This document shows positions 25,501-34,222 of a stretch of DNA of 64,000 nt, one piece after another. The stretch spans positions 434,001 to 498,000 of the forward strand of contig NZ_FQZK01000003.1 in the NCBI RefSeq assembly GCF_900141985.1, in the 5' to 3' direction. A program made the translations under genes and the position numbers. This DNA is from Nocardiopsis flavescens (GTDB lineage: Bacteria; Actinomycetota; Actinomycetes; Streptosporangiales; Streptosporangiaceae). Each line of letters starts with the position of its first letter. Positions within the stretch are counted from its first letter, which is position 1. Under the pieces are notes generated by a model. That model was not told the origin of the DNA. It made no database searches and saw only the letters and a program-made list of their open reading frames with translations.

Positions 25501-25552
25501 ACCTCCGCACCCCGGCACCGCGCCGCGGGAGGCCGGGGCTCGACCGCCCCGG

Positions 25553-28500
25553 TCACTGCTCCAGGTCGGCCTCGGCCAGGAGCAGCGGGGCCGCGTCGGG
25601 GTCGCGCAGCGCCGCCGCCAGCAGGTGCCGGCGCCCCCACTGCTCGGTGCGCCAGCACAGGGCGCGGGCCAGGCCCTCGTCGGTGGACGCGTGCACGACG
25701 CCGCCGCCCGCGTACCACTCCACCTCGACCCCGTCCACGACGAGTTCCGCGTGGTGCAGGTAGGTGCGGTCCGGCTGCTCCCCCTCGGGGTCCAGGAACA
25801 GGTCGGCCACCGCCGGGACCTGCCGCAGGACTCCGCCGGCGGGCACGTCGCCCTCCACCGTCTCGCTCGCCAGCTCCAGGTCCAGCACCTCGGCCAGGTC
25901 CTCCGGGGCCGCGGCCAGTACCAGCGGCCGCTCCGCGAGCAGCGGCAGCAGGTCCGGGGAGTCCACCACCACGGCGTCCTCCGCGTCGGCCACCACGATC
26001 GAGCCGCCCAGCACGGCGCGCACCCGCGAGGGCGGGGTGACCAGGTCGGCGTCCACCCCGGCCAGCGCCGTCCAGATCCGCAGCAGGCCGGGCCGGTCCA
26101 CGTGCCGCTCCGGGTCGGCCAGCCGGGCCAGCAGGTCGTCCGGGCCGTCCGGGTCGGCCAGCAGCTCCTCCAGGGTGGTGCGCACGCCCAGGGCCCGGGC
26201 GAACTCGGGGTCGATGTCCGCGGGCGCCTCGTCGTACAGCCCCGCCAGCGCCGGCTCGGCCTCGGCGGCGCGCAGCTCGGCCGGGGCCGACCCGCCCACC
26301 AGGGCCCGGGTGCGCAGCCACCAGGCGGTGTACGACGTCGCGTCCACCACCCGGCCGTCGGGCATGAGCACGCGGGCCGGGTCGGTGACCGCGGCGCGCA
26401 GCGCGCCGCGCGACAGCATCTCCAGGGCCCGCGGCCAGCGGTCGTCGGCCACGTAGTCGAGGTCGGCGACGCAGAGCAGCTCGGGGACGACCGGCGGCAG
26501 CTCGGGGTCGCCCACCCGCTCCAGCAGCTCGTCGGCCCACTCGTCCAGGGCGTCGGGCGCCTCCTCGAACACGTCCAGGACGTCCCCGCCCAGGGCGGCG
26601 TCCTCGGCGCGCACCAGGGTGAACTCCCACAGCGCGCCGACCGCGCGCAGCACGTCGGTGCCGTGCCGCTCCACCAGGTCCGCGTGCACGGTGCCGAAGG
26701 GCGCGTCCTCGGACAGCACCTCCGCCAGGGGGGCGCCGGGCACGAGCAGCTCGGCGGCCACCGAGTAGCCGTCCTCGTCGTCGCGCAGCGCCAGCTCGGC
26801 CAGCCAGGGGGCGTCCGCGGCGGTGGTCCCGGAGGCCGCGACCAGGTCCAGGACCGCCTCCGCCAGCGGTTCGGGGTCGTCCGCGTCCAGGGAGCCGCGC
26901 ACGGCGGCCTCGGTGCGCGCGTCGGCCAGGACCGCGGCCGGCCCCGCCTCCACGGCGCCCAGGCGCAGCAGGAGCGGGTGGACGGCCTCGGGGTGGACCA
27001 GGCGCACCCCCAGGGCCGCCAGGGCCTCGGCGTCGATCCGGGAGGCGCCGTCCTCCTCGGGGACCAGCAGGGACCGGGGTCCGCGGACCAGGCGCCCGTC
27101 GGCCAGCGGCACGGGCAGGGCGCCCAGCTCGTCGGTGTCCGCGCCGGCGGACAGCGCCGCGTACAGGCCCGCCCACCAGGACGGCGGCCGGTCGGTGTCG
27201 GCGAGCAGGTCGGCGATGTCGGCGGCGCCGATCCGGTGGACGCGCAGCGCGGCCAGCGCGGGGTGGCGGGGGTTGAGGCGGCCGGGCAGCAGCCCGGGGA
27301 TCAGCTCGGCCAGGACCGCCGAGAGCGCCGTCCCGCCGGTGTCCAGCAGGACCGCCTCGTCCGGGGCGACGGGCGCGCCGGTCTCGGTGGCGAGGAACGG
27401 GGTGGTGCGCAGCGGCCCGGCGACCCGGGCGCGGAACCCGGCGTCCACGTGCCCCCCGCCCACGCGGGTGCCGGGCACCAGCTCCAGGGCGGCCTCGGCG
27501 CCGAAGCGGCGCAGCAGCGCGCAGTAGGCCTCGGCGGCCTCGGTGAGCAGCAGGTCGGTGGCCGGGCCCGGCTGCACCGCGCGGCGGTCGCTGCCCAGCG
27601 GGAAGGTGCCGATGAGGACGGCGGGCAGGTCCAGCCCGGTGTCGGTGGGGGTGGGCGCGTGCACCACGGGGTCGACGTCCTCCGGCAGCGGGGCCGGGCC
27701 GCCGTCGTCGTCGACGGGCACCGCCCAGGTGAGCGACCACGCGGTGCGGGCGCGCTCCTCGGTGGGCCGGTCGGCGAGCAGGGCGGGGTCGAACTCCCCG
27801 GTGCGGACGAGGGTGCGCCACCGGGTGGTGCGGGTGCCCTCGGCCTCGCGCAGGGTGGTGACCGGCTCCCCGCCGTCCTCCTGGCGGGTGGCGACGCGCT
27901 CGGCGCCGTCGACCAGGACGCGGACCTCGGCCAGTCCGGGCAGGGCCAGCAGCAGCGCCTCGCCGGTCCCGGCGAGCAGGGCGCGCACCCGGTCGCGGGC
28001 GTCGTCGTCGCGCAGCGTCAGGGAGACGACGGTGTCGTAGCCCCGCACGGTGTCGTCCCGCGCGCCGTCCGGGGCCGCCTCCGCGGGGAAGGGCAGGCGG
28101 AGCATGGGCACGTGCCCGCCGCGGCGCTCGACCTCGGCGCCCAGCCCGGACGGGTCGCCTCCGGAGAGCAGTTCGGCGACGGCCGCGCGGGCGAGGTCGG
28201 CGCTGAAGCGGACCGCCGCGCCGGCGGAGTCCACGGTGACGTCGTCGCCGAGTGCGGCCACGGCGGAGAAGCCCACCCCGAACCGGCCGGCCTCGGTGCC
28301 GTCGCGCTTGGTGGAGGCCCGCAGGGTCGCCAGCGACTCCACGCCCTGCGCGGTGAGCGGGGCGCCGGTGTTGGCGGCGACGAGGCGGTGGCCGTCCAGG
28401 GACAGCAGCAGCCGTCCGGGGACGCCCGCGCGGCGCGCCGCGTCGGCCGCGTTCTGGGCCAGCTCGACCACGACGCGGTCGCGGTAGCCGCCGAGGGCGA

Positions 28501-28624
28501 AGTCCTCCTCGGCGTTGGCGTCCTCGCGGAACCGGGCGGGGGCGTCCGCCCACGCCGCGAGTACGCGTCGGCGCAGTTCGGCGGTGTCGTAGGGGTCAAC
28601 CCCGGTGGCGAGCGGCTCGGCCAT
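25553..28624 (-). CDS. Sacsin-like GHKL ATP-binding protein
   Basis: A 1,023-residue protein. The first 200 residues form an HSP90/sacsin-type ATP-binding domain: VVVELAQNAADAARRAG is the N-box, then NTGAPLTAQGVESLATL, and GRFGVGFSA is the glycine lid. The remaining 800 residues are Leu/Ala/Asp/Glu-rich with no recognised domain. The family is widespread in actinobacteria and is usually annotated as ATP-binding or chaperone-like; no substrate is known. ATG 28624 has AGGAGGG seven bases ahead; an upstream ATG at 28666 is less likely. Confidence 0.8.
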   Translation of the reverse strand: MAEPLATGVDPYDTAELRRRVLAAWADAPARFREDANAEEDFALGGYRDRVVVELAQNAADAARRAGVPGRLLLSLDGHRLVAANTGAPLTAQGVESLATLRASTKRDGTEAGRFGVGFSAVAALGDDVTVDSAGAAVRFSADLARAAVAELLSGGDPSGLGAEVERRGGHVPMLRLPFPAEAAPDGARDDTVRGYDTVVSLTLRDDDARDRVRALLAGTGEALLLALPGLAEVRVLVDGAERVATRQEDGGEPVTTLREAEGTRTTRWRTLVRTGEFDPALLADRPTEERARTAWSLTWAVPVDDDGGPAPLPEDVDPVVHAPTPTDTGLDLPAVLIGTFPLGSDRRAVQPGPATDLLLTEAAEAYCALLRRFGAEAALELVPGTRVGGGHVDAGFRARVAGPLRTTPFLATETGAPVAPDEAVLLDTGGTALSAVLAELIPGLLPGRLNPRHPALAALRVHRIGAADIADLLADTDRPPSWWAGLYAALSAGADTDELGALPVPLADGRLVRGPRSLLVPEEDGASRIDAEALAALGVRLVHPEAVHPLLLRLGAVEAGPAAVLADARTEAAVRGSLDADDPEPLAEAVLDLVAASGTTAADAPWLAELALRDDEDGYSVAAELLVPGAPLAEVLSEDAPFGTVHADLVERHGTDVLRAVGALWEFTLVRAEDAALGGDVLDVFEEAPDALDEWADELLERVGDPELPPVVPELLCVADLDYVADDRWPRALEMLSRGALRAAVTDPARVLMPDGRVVDATSYTAWWLRTRALVGGSAPAELRAAEAEPALAGLYDEAPADIDPEFARALGVRTTLEELLADPDGPDDLLARLADPERHVDRPGLLRIWTALAGVDADLVTPPSRVRAVLGGSIVVADAEDAVVVDSPDLLPLLAERPLVLAAAPEDLAEVLDLELASETVEGDVPAGGVLRQVPAVADLFLDPEGEQPDRTYLHHAELVVDGVEVEWYAGGGVVHASTDEGLARALCWRTEQWGRRHLLAAALRDPDAAPLLLAEADLEQ

Positions 28625-28723
28625 GGTGGTCCCTCCTGGCGGCCGGCACGGCCCGGCACGATGCACATCAGACCCTAGCCCACCCTCTGCGGGGCGGGTG
28701 CAGGACGTGCCCGGGCCGGACCG

Positions 28724-29539
28724 TCAGGAGTCGGAGGAGACCAGTTCCAGTTCGGCGGTGTCGTCGAAGACGATGTGGTCGTAGCCCATCTCGTCGACGA
28801 CGGGGGCGACCGGCTCGTTGCGCGACTGCGGCATGCGCACCTCGGAGTGGGCGCCGCAGCCGTGGTCCAGGGAGACGACGCGGCCGTCGTCGGGCGCGTA
28901 GCCGTTGGTGCACACCCCGAACATCTGGCGCAGCTCCCCGGCGAGGGGGGTCATGAAGCCGCAGGTGATGCAGCGGGCGGGCGCCGACTCGGCGAGCGGC
29001 GTGCGCGGTCCGGACTCGCCGTTGTACCAGCGCTCGGCGGCCTGCTCGCGACCGGTTTCGGACAGCACCTGCTTGCGGCCCAGGCCCAGTTCCCAGACCA
29101 TCTGCCGGTCCACGCCCTCCTCGTCCAGCTCGCTGTCGGCGACCTGGGCGTAGCCGGGCACGAGGCGCTCGTCGTCCTCGTCGGTGGGCAGCAGGTCCCC
29201 GGGACCGAGGTCGCCGGGCAGCAGCCGCTCCTTCCAGGGCACCCACTCGGGCGCCACGAGGGCGCCCTCGCCGGGCAGGAGGACGACCTCGTTGACCGTG
29301 ACGTCCTTGGCGCGCGAGGCGCGGACCACGGTGACGGCGTACGTCCACCCGGGGTAGGCCGGGTCGAGGCAGGTGAAGTAGTGGGTGATCAGACGGGTGT
29401 CCTCGACCTGGGGAGCGAGGTGCTCACCCACCCACTCGGGTCGCCCGACCTCGGCGGCCACCGAGCGGGCCAGGTCCACCGCCTCGATACACGCCTTGTC
29501 GGGTACAGGAGAACGTCGAGAAGGGCTCACGTTCCCCAT
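28724..29539 (-). CDS. DUF3027 domain protein
   Basis: A soluble protein of about 271 residues. The N-terminal helix (DKACIEAVDLARSVAAEVG) and the strand YFTCLDPAYPGWTYAVTVVR match DUF3027, an actinobacterial family of unknown function. A C-terminal zinc-ribbon-like cluster has CITCGF, then CTNGY and DHGCGAHSE. Start choice is uncertain: ATG 29539 and a GTG nine bases downstream are both possible, with a weak ribosome site. A GC hairpin separates it from the cold-shock gene upstream on the same strand. Confidence 0.75.
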   Translation of the reverse strand: MGNVSPSRRSPVPDKACIEAVDLARSVAAEVGRPEWVGEHLAPQVEDTRLITHYFTCLDPAYPGWTYAVTVVRASRAKDVTVNEVVLLPGEGALVAPEWVPWKERLLPGDLGPGDLLPTDEDDERLVPGYAQVADSELDEEGVDRQMVWELGLGRKQVLSETGREQAAERWYNGESGPRTPLAESAPARCITCGFMTPLAGELRQMFGVCTNGYAPDDGRVVSLDHGCGAHSEVRMPQSRNEPVAPVVDEMGYDHIVFDDTAELELVSSDS

Positions 29540-29628
29540 TCTCACTGATGCACGGCACCGATTTGACCACAACGCGGGTCAAGGTTCGTCCGATACACCC
29601 TCTTGGTCGGCTCTTGGGGGGAAGCGGA

Positions 29629-29656
29629 ACGGCCCCGGTCCGCGGACCGGGGCCGT
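29629..29656. terminator. Perfect 28-bp palindromic terminator hairpin
   Basis: The 14-base arms 29629-29642 and 29643-29656 are exact reverse complements. The hairpin lies 14 bases after the stop of the cold-shock gene and about 90 bases before the DUF3027 start, so it probably ends the cold-shock transcript. No U-run follows. Confidence 0.7.
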
Positions 29657-29669
29657 CGTCCCACGGGGG

Positions 29670-30053
29670 TCAGGCCTCCAGGTCGTCGGCGACGGCCCGG
29701 AGCACCGCGGCGGCGCGGGAGGCGTCGCGGCGCTCCGGGTGGCGTCCGCGGCGGTACCCGTTGGAGAGGCCTTCGAGCAGTTTGATGAGGTCCTCGGTGA
29801 TGACCACCATCTCGTCGGGGCTCTTGCGCCGCGCCTTGGCCACCGAGTGCTGGGCGTCCACCAGCTTGACCTGGAGCGCCTGGGCGCCCTTGCGCCCTTC
29901 GGCCACGCCGAACTCCACGCGCTGGCCGGGGCTCAGCGTGTCGGTGCCCGGGGGCAGTGCGGTGGAATGGACGAAGACCTCTCCACCGTCGTCGCGTGTG
30001 AGAAAACCGAAACCCTTGCCGCCGTCGTACCACTTGACCTTGCCGGTGGGCAC
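29670..30053 (-). CDS. Cold-shock domain protein with C-terminal extension
   Basis: A 127-residue protein. Residues 1-65 are a cold-shock domain with both RNA-binding motifs, KGFGFLT and VFVHSTAL, and a GKVKWYDGGKGF start. Residues 66-127 form a helical, basic extension (SVAKARRKSPDEMVVITEDL) found in a longer actinobacterial cold-shock subfamily. GTG 30053 is chosen because GAGG lies six bases ahead and the product length fits the family; ATG 30065 would add four residues. It should bind single-stranded RNA or DNA. Confidence 0.85.
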   Translation of the reverse strand: MPTGKVKWYDGGKGFGFLTRDDGGEVFVHSTALPPGTDTLSPGQRVEFGVAEGRKGAQALQVKLVDAQHSVAKARRKSPDEMVVITEDLIKLLEGLSNGYRRGRHPERRDASRAAAVLRAVADDLEA

Positions 30054-30155
30054 GTGGGACCTCATGCTTTCAGTCGTTGCGGTGAGAACTGGTATGCAAG
30101 GCTAATACCGGGGGTGGCGGAACGCGAGGGTATAAACCCGGCCCCGGGCAGCGGA
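30054..30155. promoter_or_regulatory. Upstream region of the cold-shock gene
   Basis: This stretch is less GC-rich than its surroundings and probably holds the promoter of the cold-shock gene on the minus strand, together with a 5' leader. I could not fix a -10/-35 pair. No gene is supported. Confidence 0.3.
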
Positions 30156-30188
30156 ACGGGGCCCGGGTGCGGCTCACCCGGGCCCCGT
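30156..30188. terminator. Strong GC-rich hairpin
   Basis: Perfect 14-base arms 30156-30169 and 30175-30188 with a five-base loop. It lies between the HAAS-like membrane gene, which ends at 30436 on the minus strand, and the cold-shock promoter. It probably stops read-through into the cold-shock gene. Bases 30189-30435 hold no supported gene. Confidence 0.65.
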
Positions 30189-30435
30189 GCGTTCCGGCGG
30201 CCCTCCCCGCTGCTGCGGAGTACGGGACGGGACTCGGCGGAGATACCGGGCCGCCCGAACGCGGTGCGGTGCCCGGGCTGGACGCCGGGCCACCTGTCTC
30301 ACCGACACGGCCGCCGCCGAAGCGAAAGCGGCGGTGTACGACCTGGGTACCCGAGAAAACACTTCCGAATGCACGGTAACGGGCCGACCGGAAAAGGTTA
30401 TTCCCCTGCTTTTGCCTACCGATGACCGGGAGGTC

Positions 30436-31203
30436 TCAGGCGGACGCCCGCCGCCGCTCGGCGGCCCGCGCCGACCGGGAGGCCTTCGGGGCGAGGTAGG
30501 CGACCGAGAACAGGGAGGCCGTGCCCAGGCCGATCACCCCGTACTCGGCCAGGGACCGCTGGACGTACTGGTCGACGAAGTCGGCCTCGCCGGTCCACAG
30601 CGCCATCCCCGCCAGGCAGGCCAGCAGCGGCGCCAGGACGGCGATCCACTTGTCCCGCACGCCCCACACCCGGCTCAGCAGGACGAAGGCGGCCCCGAGC
30701 ACCCACACGAAGGACAGGCCCCACCCCCAGGGCACGGAGATCAGCAGCAGGGCCAGGGCGACCAGTTCGGCGGGGTGGTGGCGCAGGCACAGCACGAGTC
30801 CGCGCAGCATCCCGGTCTCGCGGGGCGCCCGGCCCTCCAGCCTCATCTCGGTGCTGCCCGGCCCCTCCAGCAGGCCCCGCAGCCCGCCGCTCGGACCGCC
30901 CCGCCAGGGCGGCGGCGGCCGGTCGGCGTGCCGGGGCTTGGGCGGGATCAGCTCCTCGTCCTCGATGTCGAGGTTGCGGCCGGTGATCTCGCGCTCCACC
31001 AGGTCCCGGGGGGTCCCCAGGCTCAGCAGGATGCCCCGGACCGCTTCGGGCCCGCCGCCGGGCAGCGCGGCGCGGCGCGCGTCGATCCGGGCGCGCAGAT
31101 CGGCGAGGTAGGCGGTCCGTTCCCTGGCGGTCAGCCGACCGTGCAGGACCAAGCCGACCTCGGACAGATAGTCGAGTACCAATTGTTCCGAGCGCTGGGT
31201 CAT
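30436..31203 (-). CDS. HAAS-like membrane protein
   Basis: A 255-residue protein. The N-terminal 65 residues (YLSEVGLVLHGRLTARERTA, LRARIDARRA, LGTPRDLVERE) look like the HAAS domain, a helical module often found before membrane helices and linked to PadR-type sensing. A Pro/Gly/Arg linker is followed by four or five hydrophobic helices in residues 130-240 and a basic tail. No enzyme motif was seen. It starts with ATG at 31203. The function is unknown. Confidence 0.65.
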   Translation of the reverse strand: MTQRSEQLVLDYLSEVGLVLHGRLTARERTAYLADLRARIDARRAALPGGGPEAVRGILLSLGTPRDLVEREITGRNLDIEDEELIPPKPRHADRPPPPWRGGPSGGLRGLLEGPGSTEMRLEGRAPRETGMLRGLVLCLRHHPAELVALALLLISVPWGWGLSFVWVLGAAFVLLSRVWGVRDKWIAVLAPLLACLAGMALWTGEADFVDQYVQRSLAEYGVIGLGTASLFSVAYLAPKASRSARAAERRRASA

Positions 31204-31373
31204 GTCCCCATAGTGGCGGAGGATGACCTGCCTTTTAAGTCCCCTTTCCTATTTCGGTCGACTTATTCACCCCGTATACGGCCAGTCACCCGGCGGTGAA
31301 CGGGGCCGGGGGTCGGGGAGGACGCCCGCGGCGGGCGCCGCGCCCGGCTGTGCCCCTGATCACCCCCGCCGGG

Positions 31374-31400
31374 TGTCACAGCGGCGGGGTCCGGGGAGTC
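31374..31400 (+). promoter_or_regulatory. Putative ECF41-type promoter of the flavoprotein-sigma operon
   Basis: TGTCACA (31374-31380), then exactly 16 bases, then AGTC (31397-31400). The published ECF41 target pattern, from memory, is TGTCACA-N16-CGTC; the -35 matches fully and the -10 at three of four bases. It lies 46 bases before the flavoprotein ATG. Confidence 0.65.
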
Positions 31401-31445
31401 TGTGCGGGTGAAGGGGCAGGGCACCACCTCGACCGGAGGCACTCC

Positions 31446-33176
31446 ATGGACACCAGGGAACGGCGGATCTCCACGTCCGTCCTCGTCATCGGAACCGGCG
31501 GCGCGGGCCTGCGCGCCGCCATCGAACTCGCCGAGCGCGGCACCGACGTCCTGGCGGTGGGCAAGCGCCCCCGGTCCGACGCCCACACCGCGCTGGCCGC
31601 CGGGGGGATCAACGCGGCCCTGGGCACCATGGACCCCGAGGACAGCTGGCGCCAGCACGCCGCGGACACCCTCCGGGAGGGGTACCTGCTCGGCGACCCC
31701 CGCACGGTCCGCACCGTCGCCGAGGGGGCGGCCCGCGGTATCGAGGACCTGGAGCGCTACGGGATGCGGTTCGCCCGCGAGGCCGACGGGCGCATCTCCC
31801 AGCGGTTCTTCGGGGCGCACACCCACCGCCGCACCGCGTTCGCCGGGGACTACACGGGGCTGGAGATCCAGCGGACCCTCGTGGACCGGGCGGCCCGACT
31901 CGGCGTCCCCGTCCTGGACGACGTGTACATCACCCGGCTGCTGGTCGAGGACGGTGCCGTGTTCGGCGCGTACGGGTTCGGGCTGGGGGACGGGACCCGG
32001 CACGTGGTCCTCGCCGACGCGGTCGTCCTCGCCGCCGGCGGGCACACGCGGATCTGGCGGCGCACCTCGTCCCGCCGCGACGAGAACACCGGTGACTCGT
32101 TCCGCCTGGCGGTGGACGCGGGCGGCCGGGTCCGCGACCCCGAACTCGTCCAGTTCCACCCCTCCGGGCTGCTGTGGCCCGAGAACGCCGCCGGGACCCT
32201 GGTCTCGGAGGCGGCGCGCGGCGAGGGCGGCATCCTGCGCAACGGCCTGGGCGAGCGGTTCATGTCCGGGTACGACCCCGAGCGCATGGAGCTGTCCACC
32301 CGCGACCGCGTGGCGCTGGCCGCCTACACCGAGATCAAGGAGGGGCGCGGCACCGGGAACGGCGGGGTGTGGCTCGACGTCTCCCACCTGCCCCGGGAGA
32401 CCGTCCTGGAGCGGCTGCCGCGCGTGCACCGCACCCTGCTCGAACACCAGATGCTCGACATCACCGAGTCCCCGATGGAGATCGCGCCGACCGCCCACTA
32501 CTCCATGGGCGGGGTGTGGGTCCGGCCGGAGGACCACTCCACCGGCGTCGCGGGCCTGTACGCGATCGGCGAGGCCGCCAGCGGCCTGCACGGCGCCAAC
32601 CGGCTGGGCGGCAACTCCCTCATCGAGCTCCTCGTCTACGGCCGCCTCACCGGGCGGGCCGCGGCCGAGTACTCGGAGGGGCTCGCCGTCCACCGCCGCT
32701 CGGCCGAGGCGGTCGGACGGGCCCGCGCCGAGGTCGACGGCCTGCTGGCCGCCGACGGGCGCGAGAACACGCGCTCCCTCCAGCGGGCCGTGCGCACGCT
32801 CATGACCGAGCACGCCGGCGTGGTCCGCGACGAGCGGGGGCTGCTGGCCGGGCTGGCGGAGCTGGACCGGGTCGAGGAGCGCATGAGCGACCTGGGCGTG
32901 CACCCCGACCTCGCCGGGTTCCACGACCTGGCCCACGCCTTCGACCTCAGGTCCATGGCGCTGGCCGGGCGCGCCACGCTGGAGGCGGCGCTGGAGCGCC
33001 GGGAGACCCGGGGCTGCCACAATCGTTCCGACCACCCCGGGACCGATCCGGCGCTGCGGGTCAACCTCGTCTGGTCCGGCCCCGGCCGGCTGGAGCGGGA
33101 GGAGGTCCCCGCGGTCCCCGCGGACATCTCGGAGCTGATGCACGAGGTCTCCAGCACCGGAAAACTCGTCGAGTAG
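31446..33176 (+). CDS. FAD-dependent SdhA/FrdA/L-aspartate-oxidase-like flavoprotein
   Basis: A 576-residue flavoprotein of the succinate dehydrogenase/fumarate reductase family. The N-terminus has VLVIGTGGAGLRAAIELAE for FAD. AHTALAAGGINAALG contains the His-Thr pair that in SdhA/FrdA holds FAD covalently. LVQFHPSGL, DRVALA and HYSMGGVWV match substrate and capping-domain motifs. ATG 31446 has GGAGG six bases ahead. No iron-sulfur or membrane-anchor partner is nearby, so it is a stand-alone oxidoreductase rather than complex II. The ECF41 sigma gene follows 18 bases later and is probably cotranscribed. Confidence 0.8.
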   Translation: MDTRERRISTSVLVIGTGGAGLRAAIELAERGTDVLAVGKRPRSDAHTALAAGGINAALGTMDPEDSWRQHAADTLREGYLLGDPRTVRTVAEGAARGIEDLERYGMRFAREADGRISQRFFGAHTHRRTAFAGDYTGLEIQRTLVDRAARLGVPVLDDVYITRLLVEDGAVFGAYGFGLGDGTRHVVLADAVVLAAGGHTRIWRRTSSRRDENTGDSFRLAVDAGGRVRDPELVQFHPSGLLWPENAAGTLVSEAARGEGGILRNGLGERFMSGYDPERMELSTRDRVALAAYTEIKEGRGTGNGGVWLDVSHLPRETVLERLPRVHRTLLEHQMLDITESPMEIAPTAHYSMGGVWVRPEDHSTGVAGLYAIGEAASGLHGANRLGGNSLIELLVYGRLTGRAAAEYSEGLAVHRRSAEAVGRARAEVDGLLAADGRENTRSLQRAVRTLMTEHAGVVRDERGLLAGLAELDRVEERMSDLGVHPDLAGFHDLAHAFDLRSMALAGRATLEAALERRETRGCHNRSDHPGTDPALRVNLVWSGPGRLEREEVPAVPADISELMHEVSSTGKLVE

Positions 33177-33194
33177 CGAGGAGCCCGCGACCGC

Positions 33195-34112
33195 ATGCCG
33201 ACCGAGGAACGCGGCCCCGCCGCGGACGCACCCGGCACCGACCTGGAACGGGCCGAGGAGGTGTTCCGCGGCGTCCGGGGGCGCCTGTTCGGCATCGCCT
33301 ACCGGATCCTGGGGTCGGCCGCCGAGGCCGAGGACGTGCTCCAGGAGGCCTGGATCCGCTGGCAGACCTACGACCGGGCCGCGGTGCGCGAGCCCGGGGC
33401 GTTCCTGGCCACCACCGTGACCCGGCTGGCGATCAACGTGGCGGGGTCGGCCCGGGCCCGCCACGAGTCCTATGCGGGCCCCTGGCTCCCGGAACCGGTG
33501 GACACCTCCGCCGACCCGGCGCTGGGGGCCGAGCGCGGCGCGGCCCTGGAGGTCGCCGTCCTCATGCTGCTGGAGCGGCTCACGCCCACCGAGCGCGCCG
33601 CCTACGTACTGCGCGAGGCGTTCGACTACCCCTACGACCGGATCTCGGAGATCATCGGGCAGTCCGCCGCCAACACGCGCCAGCTGGTGAGCCGGGCGCG
33701 GCGGCACGTGTCCCGCGAGCGCCGCGCCGGGGTCGGGGAGGCCGAGCAGAGGCGGCTGCTGACGGCCTTCGTGGACGCCGCCCGCGGGGGCGACCTGTCC
33801 GCGCTGGAGGAGCTGCTGGCCCACGACGCCGTCTCCTACTCCGACGGCGGGGGCGCCGTGCGCGCCTCCCGGTTCCCGGTGGTGGGGCGCGCGCGGGTCG
33901 CCAGGTACGTCCGCGCGTTCGCCGACCGGTTCTGGGCGGGCGTCGAGGTGGAGCAGGTACGGGCCAACGGGGCCGCCGCGGTGCGCCTCACCCGGGAGGG
34001 CGGGGTGGTCGCCGTGGTGACCGTGGCCGCCTCCGCCGAGGGCGTCGACCGGGTGCTGTGGATGATGAACCCGGCCAAGCTCGGCGGTTTCGCCGCGGCC
34101 CCCGGGGCGTGA
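33195..34112 (+). CDS. ECF41-family (SigJ-like) RNA polymerase sigma factor
   Basis: A 305-residue sigma factor. Region 2 is at residues 20-85 (FGIAYRILGSAAEAEDVLQE) and region 4 at about 125-180 (LTPTERAAYVLREAF, a YDRISEIIGQSAANTRQLVSRAR helix-turn-helix). A fused SnoaL-like domain of about 110 residues follows, with the DGGG and NPAKL motifs of the ECF41 group. That domain replaces an anti-sigma factor: in studied members it both supports and restrains activity. It follows the flavoprotein gene by 18 bases, so it may control its own operon through the promoter at 31374. Confidence 0.9.
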   Translation: MPTEERGPAADAPGTDLERAEEVFRGVRGRLFGIAYRILGSAAEAEDVLQEAWIRWQTYDRAAVREPGAFLATTVTRLAINVAGSARARHESYAGPWLPEPVDTSADPALGAERGAALEVAVLMLLERLTPTERAAYVLREAFDYPYDRISEIIGQSAANTRQLVSRARRHVSRERRAGVGEAEQRRLLTAFVDAARGGDLSALEELLAHDAVSYSDGGGAVRASRFPVVGRARVARYVRAFADRFWAGVEVEQVRANGAAAVRLTREGGVVAVVTVAASAEGVDRVLWMMNPAKLGGFAAAPGA

Positions 34113-34142
34113 CGAAGATTTTCCCCGACCCGGCCCCGGACC

Positions 34143-34169
34143 CGTCACAGGCGCGGGGGGCGCCCGGTC
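34143..34169 (+). promoter_or_regulatory. Putative ECF41-type promoter of the SDR gene
   Basis: CGTCACA (34143-34149), 16 bases, then GGTC (34166-34169). It differs from the remembered TGTCACA-N16-CGTC pattern at one base in each element. It lies 53 bases before the SDR ATG, directly after the sigma gene. Confidence 0.6.
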
Positions 34170-34222
34170 ATAGTCGGTGAACGGCCGGCGCACCGGGCGC
34201 CGCCACCACCGGAAGGCGCATC

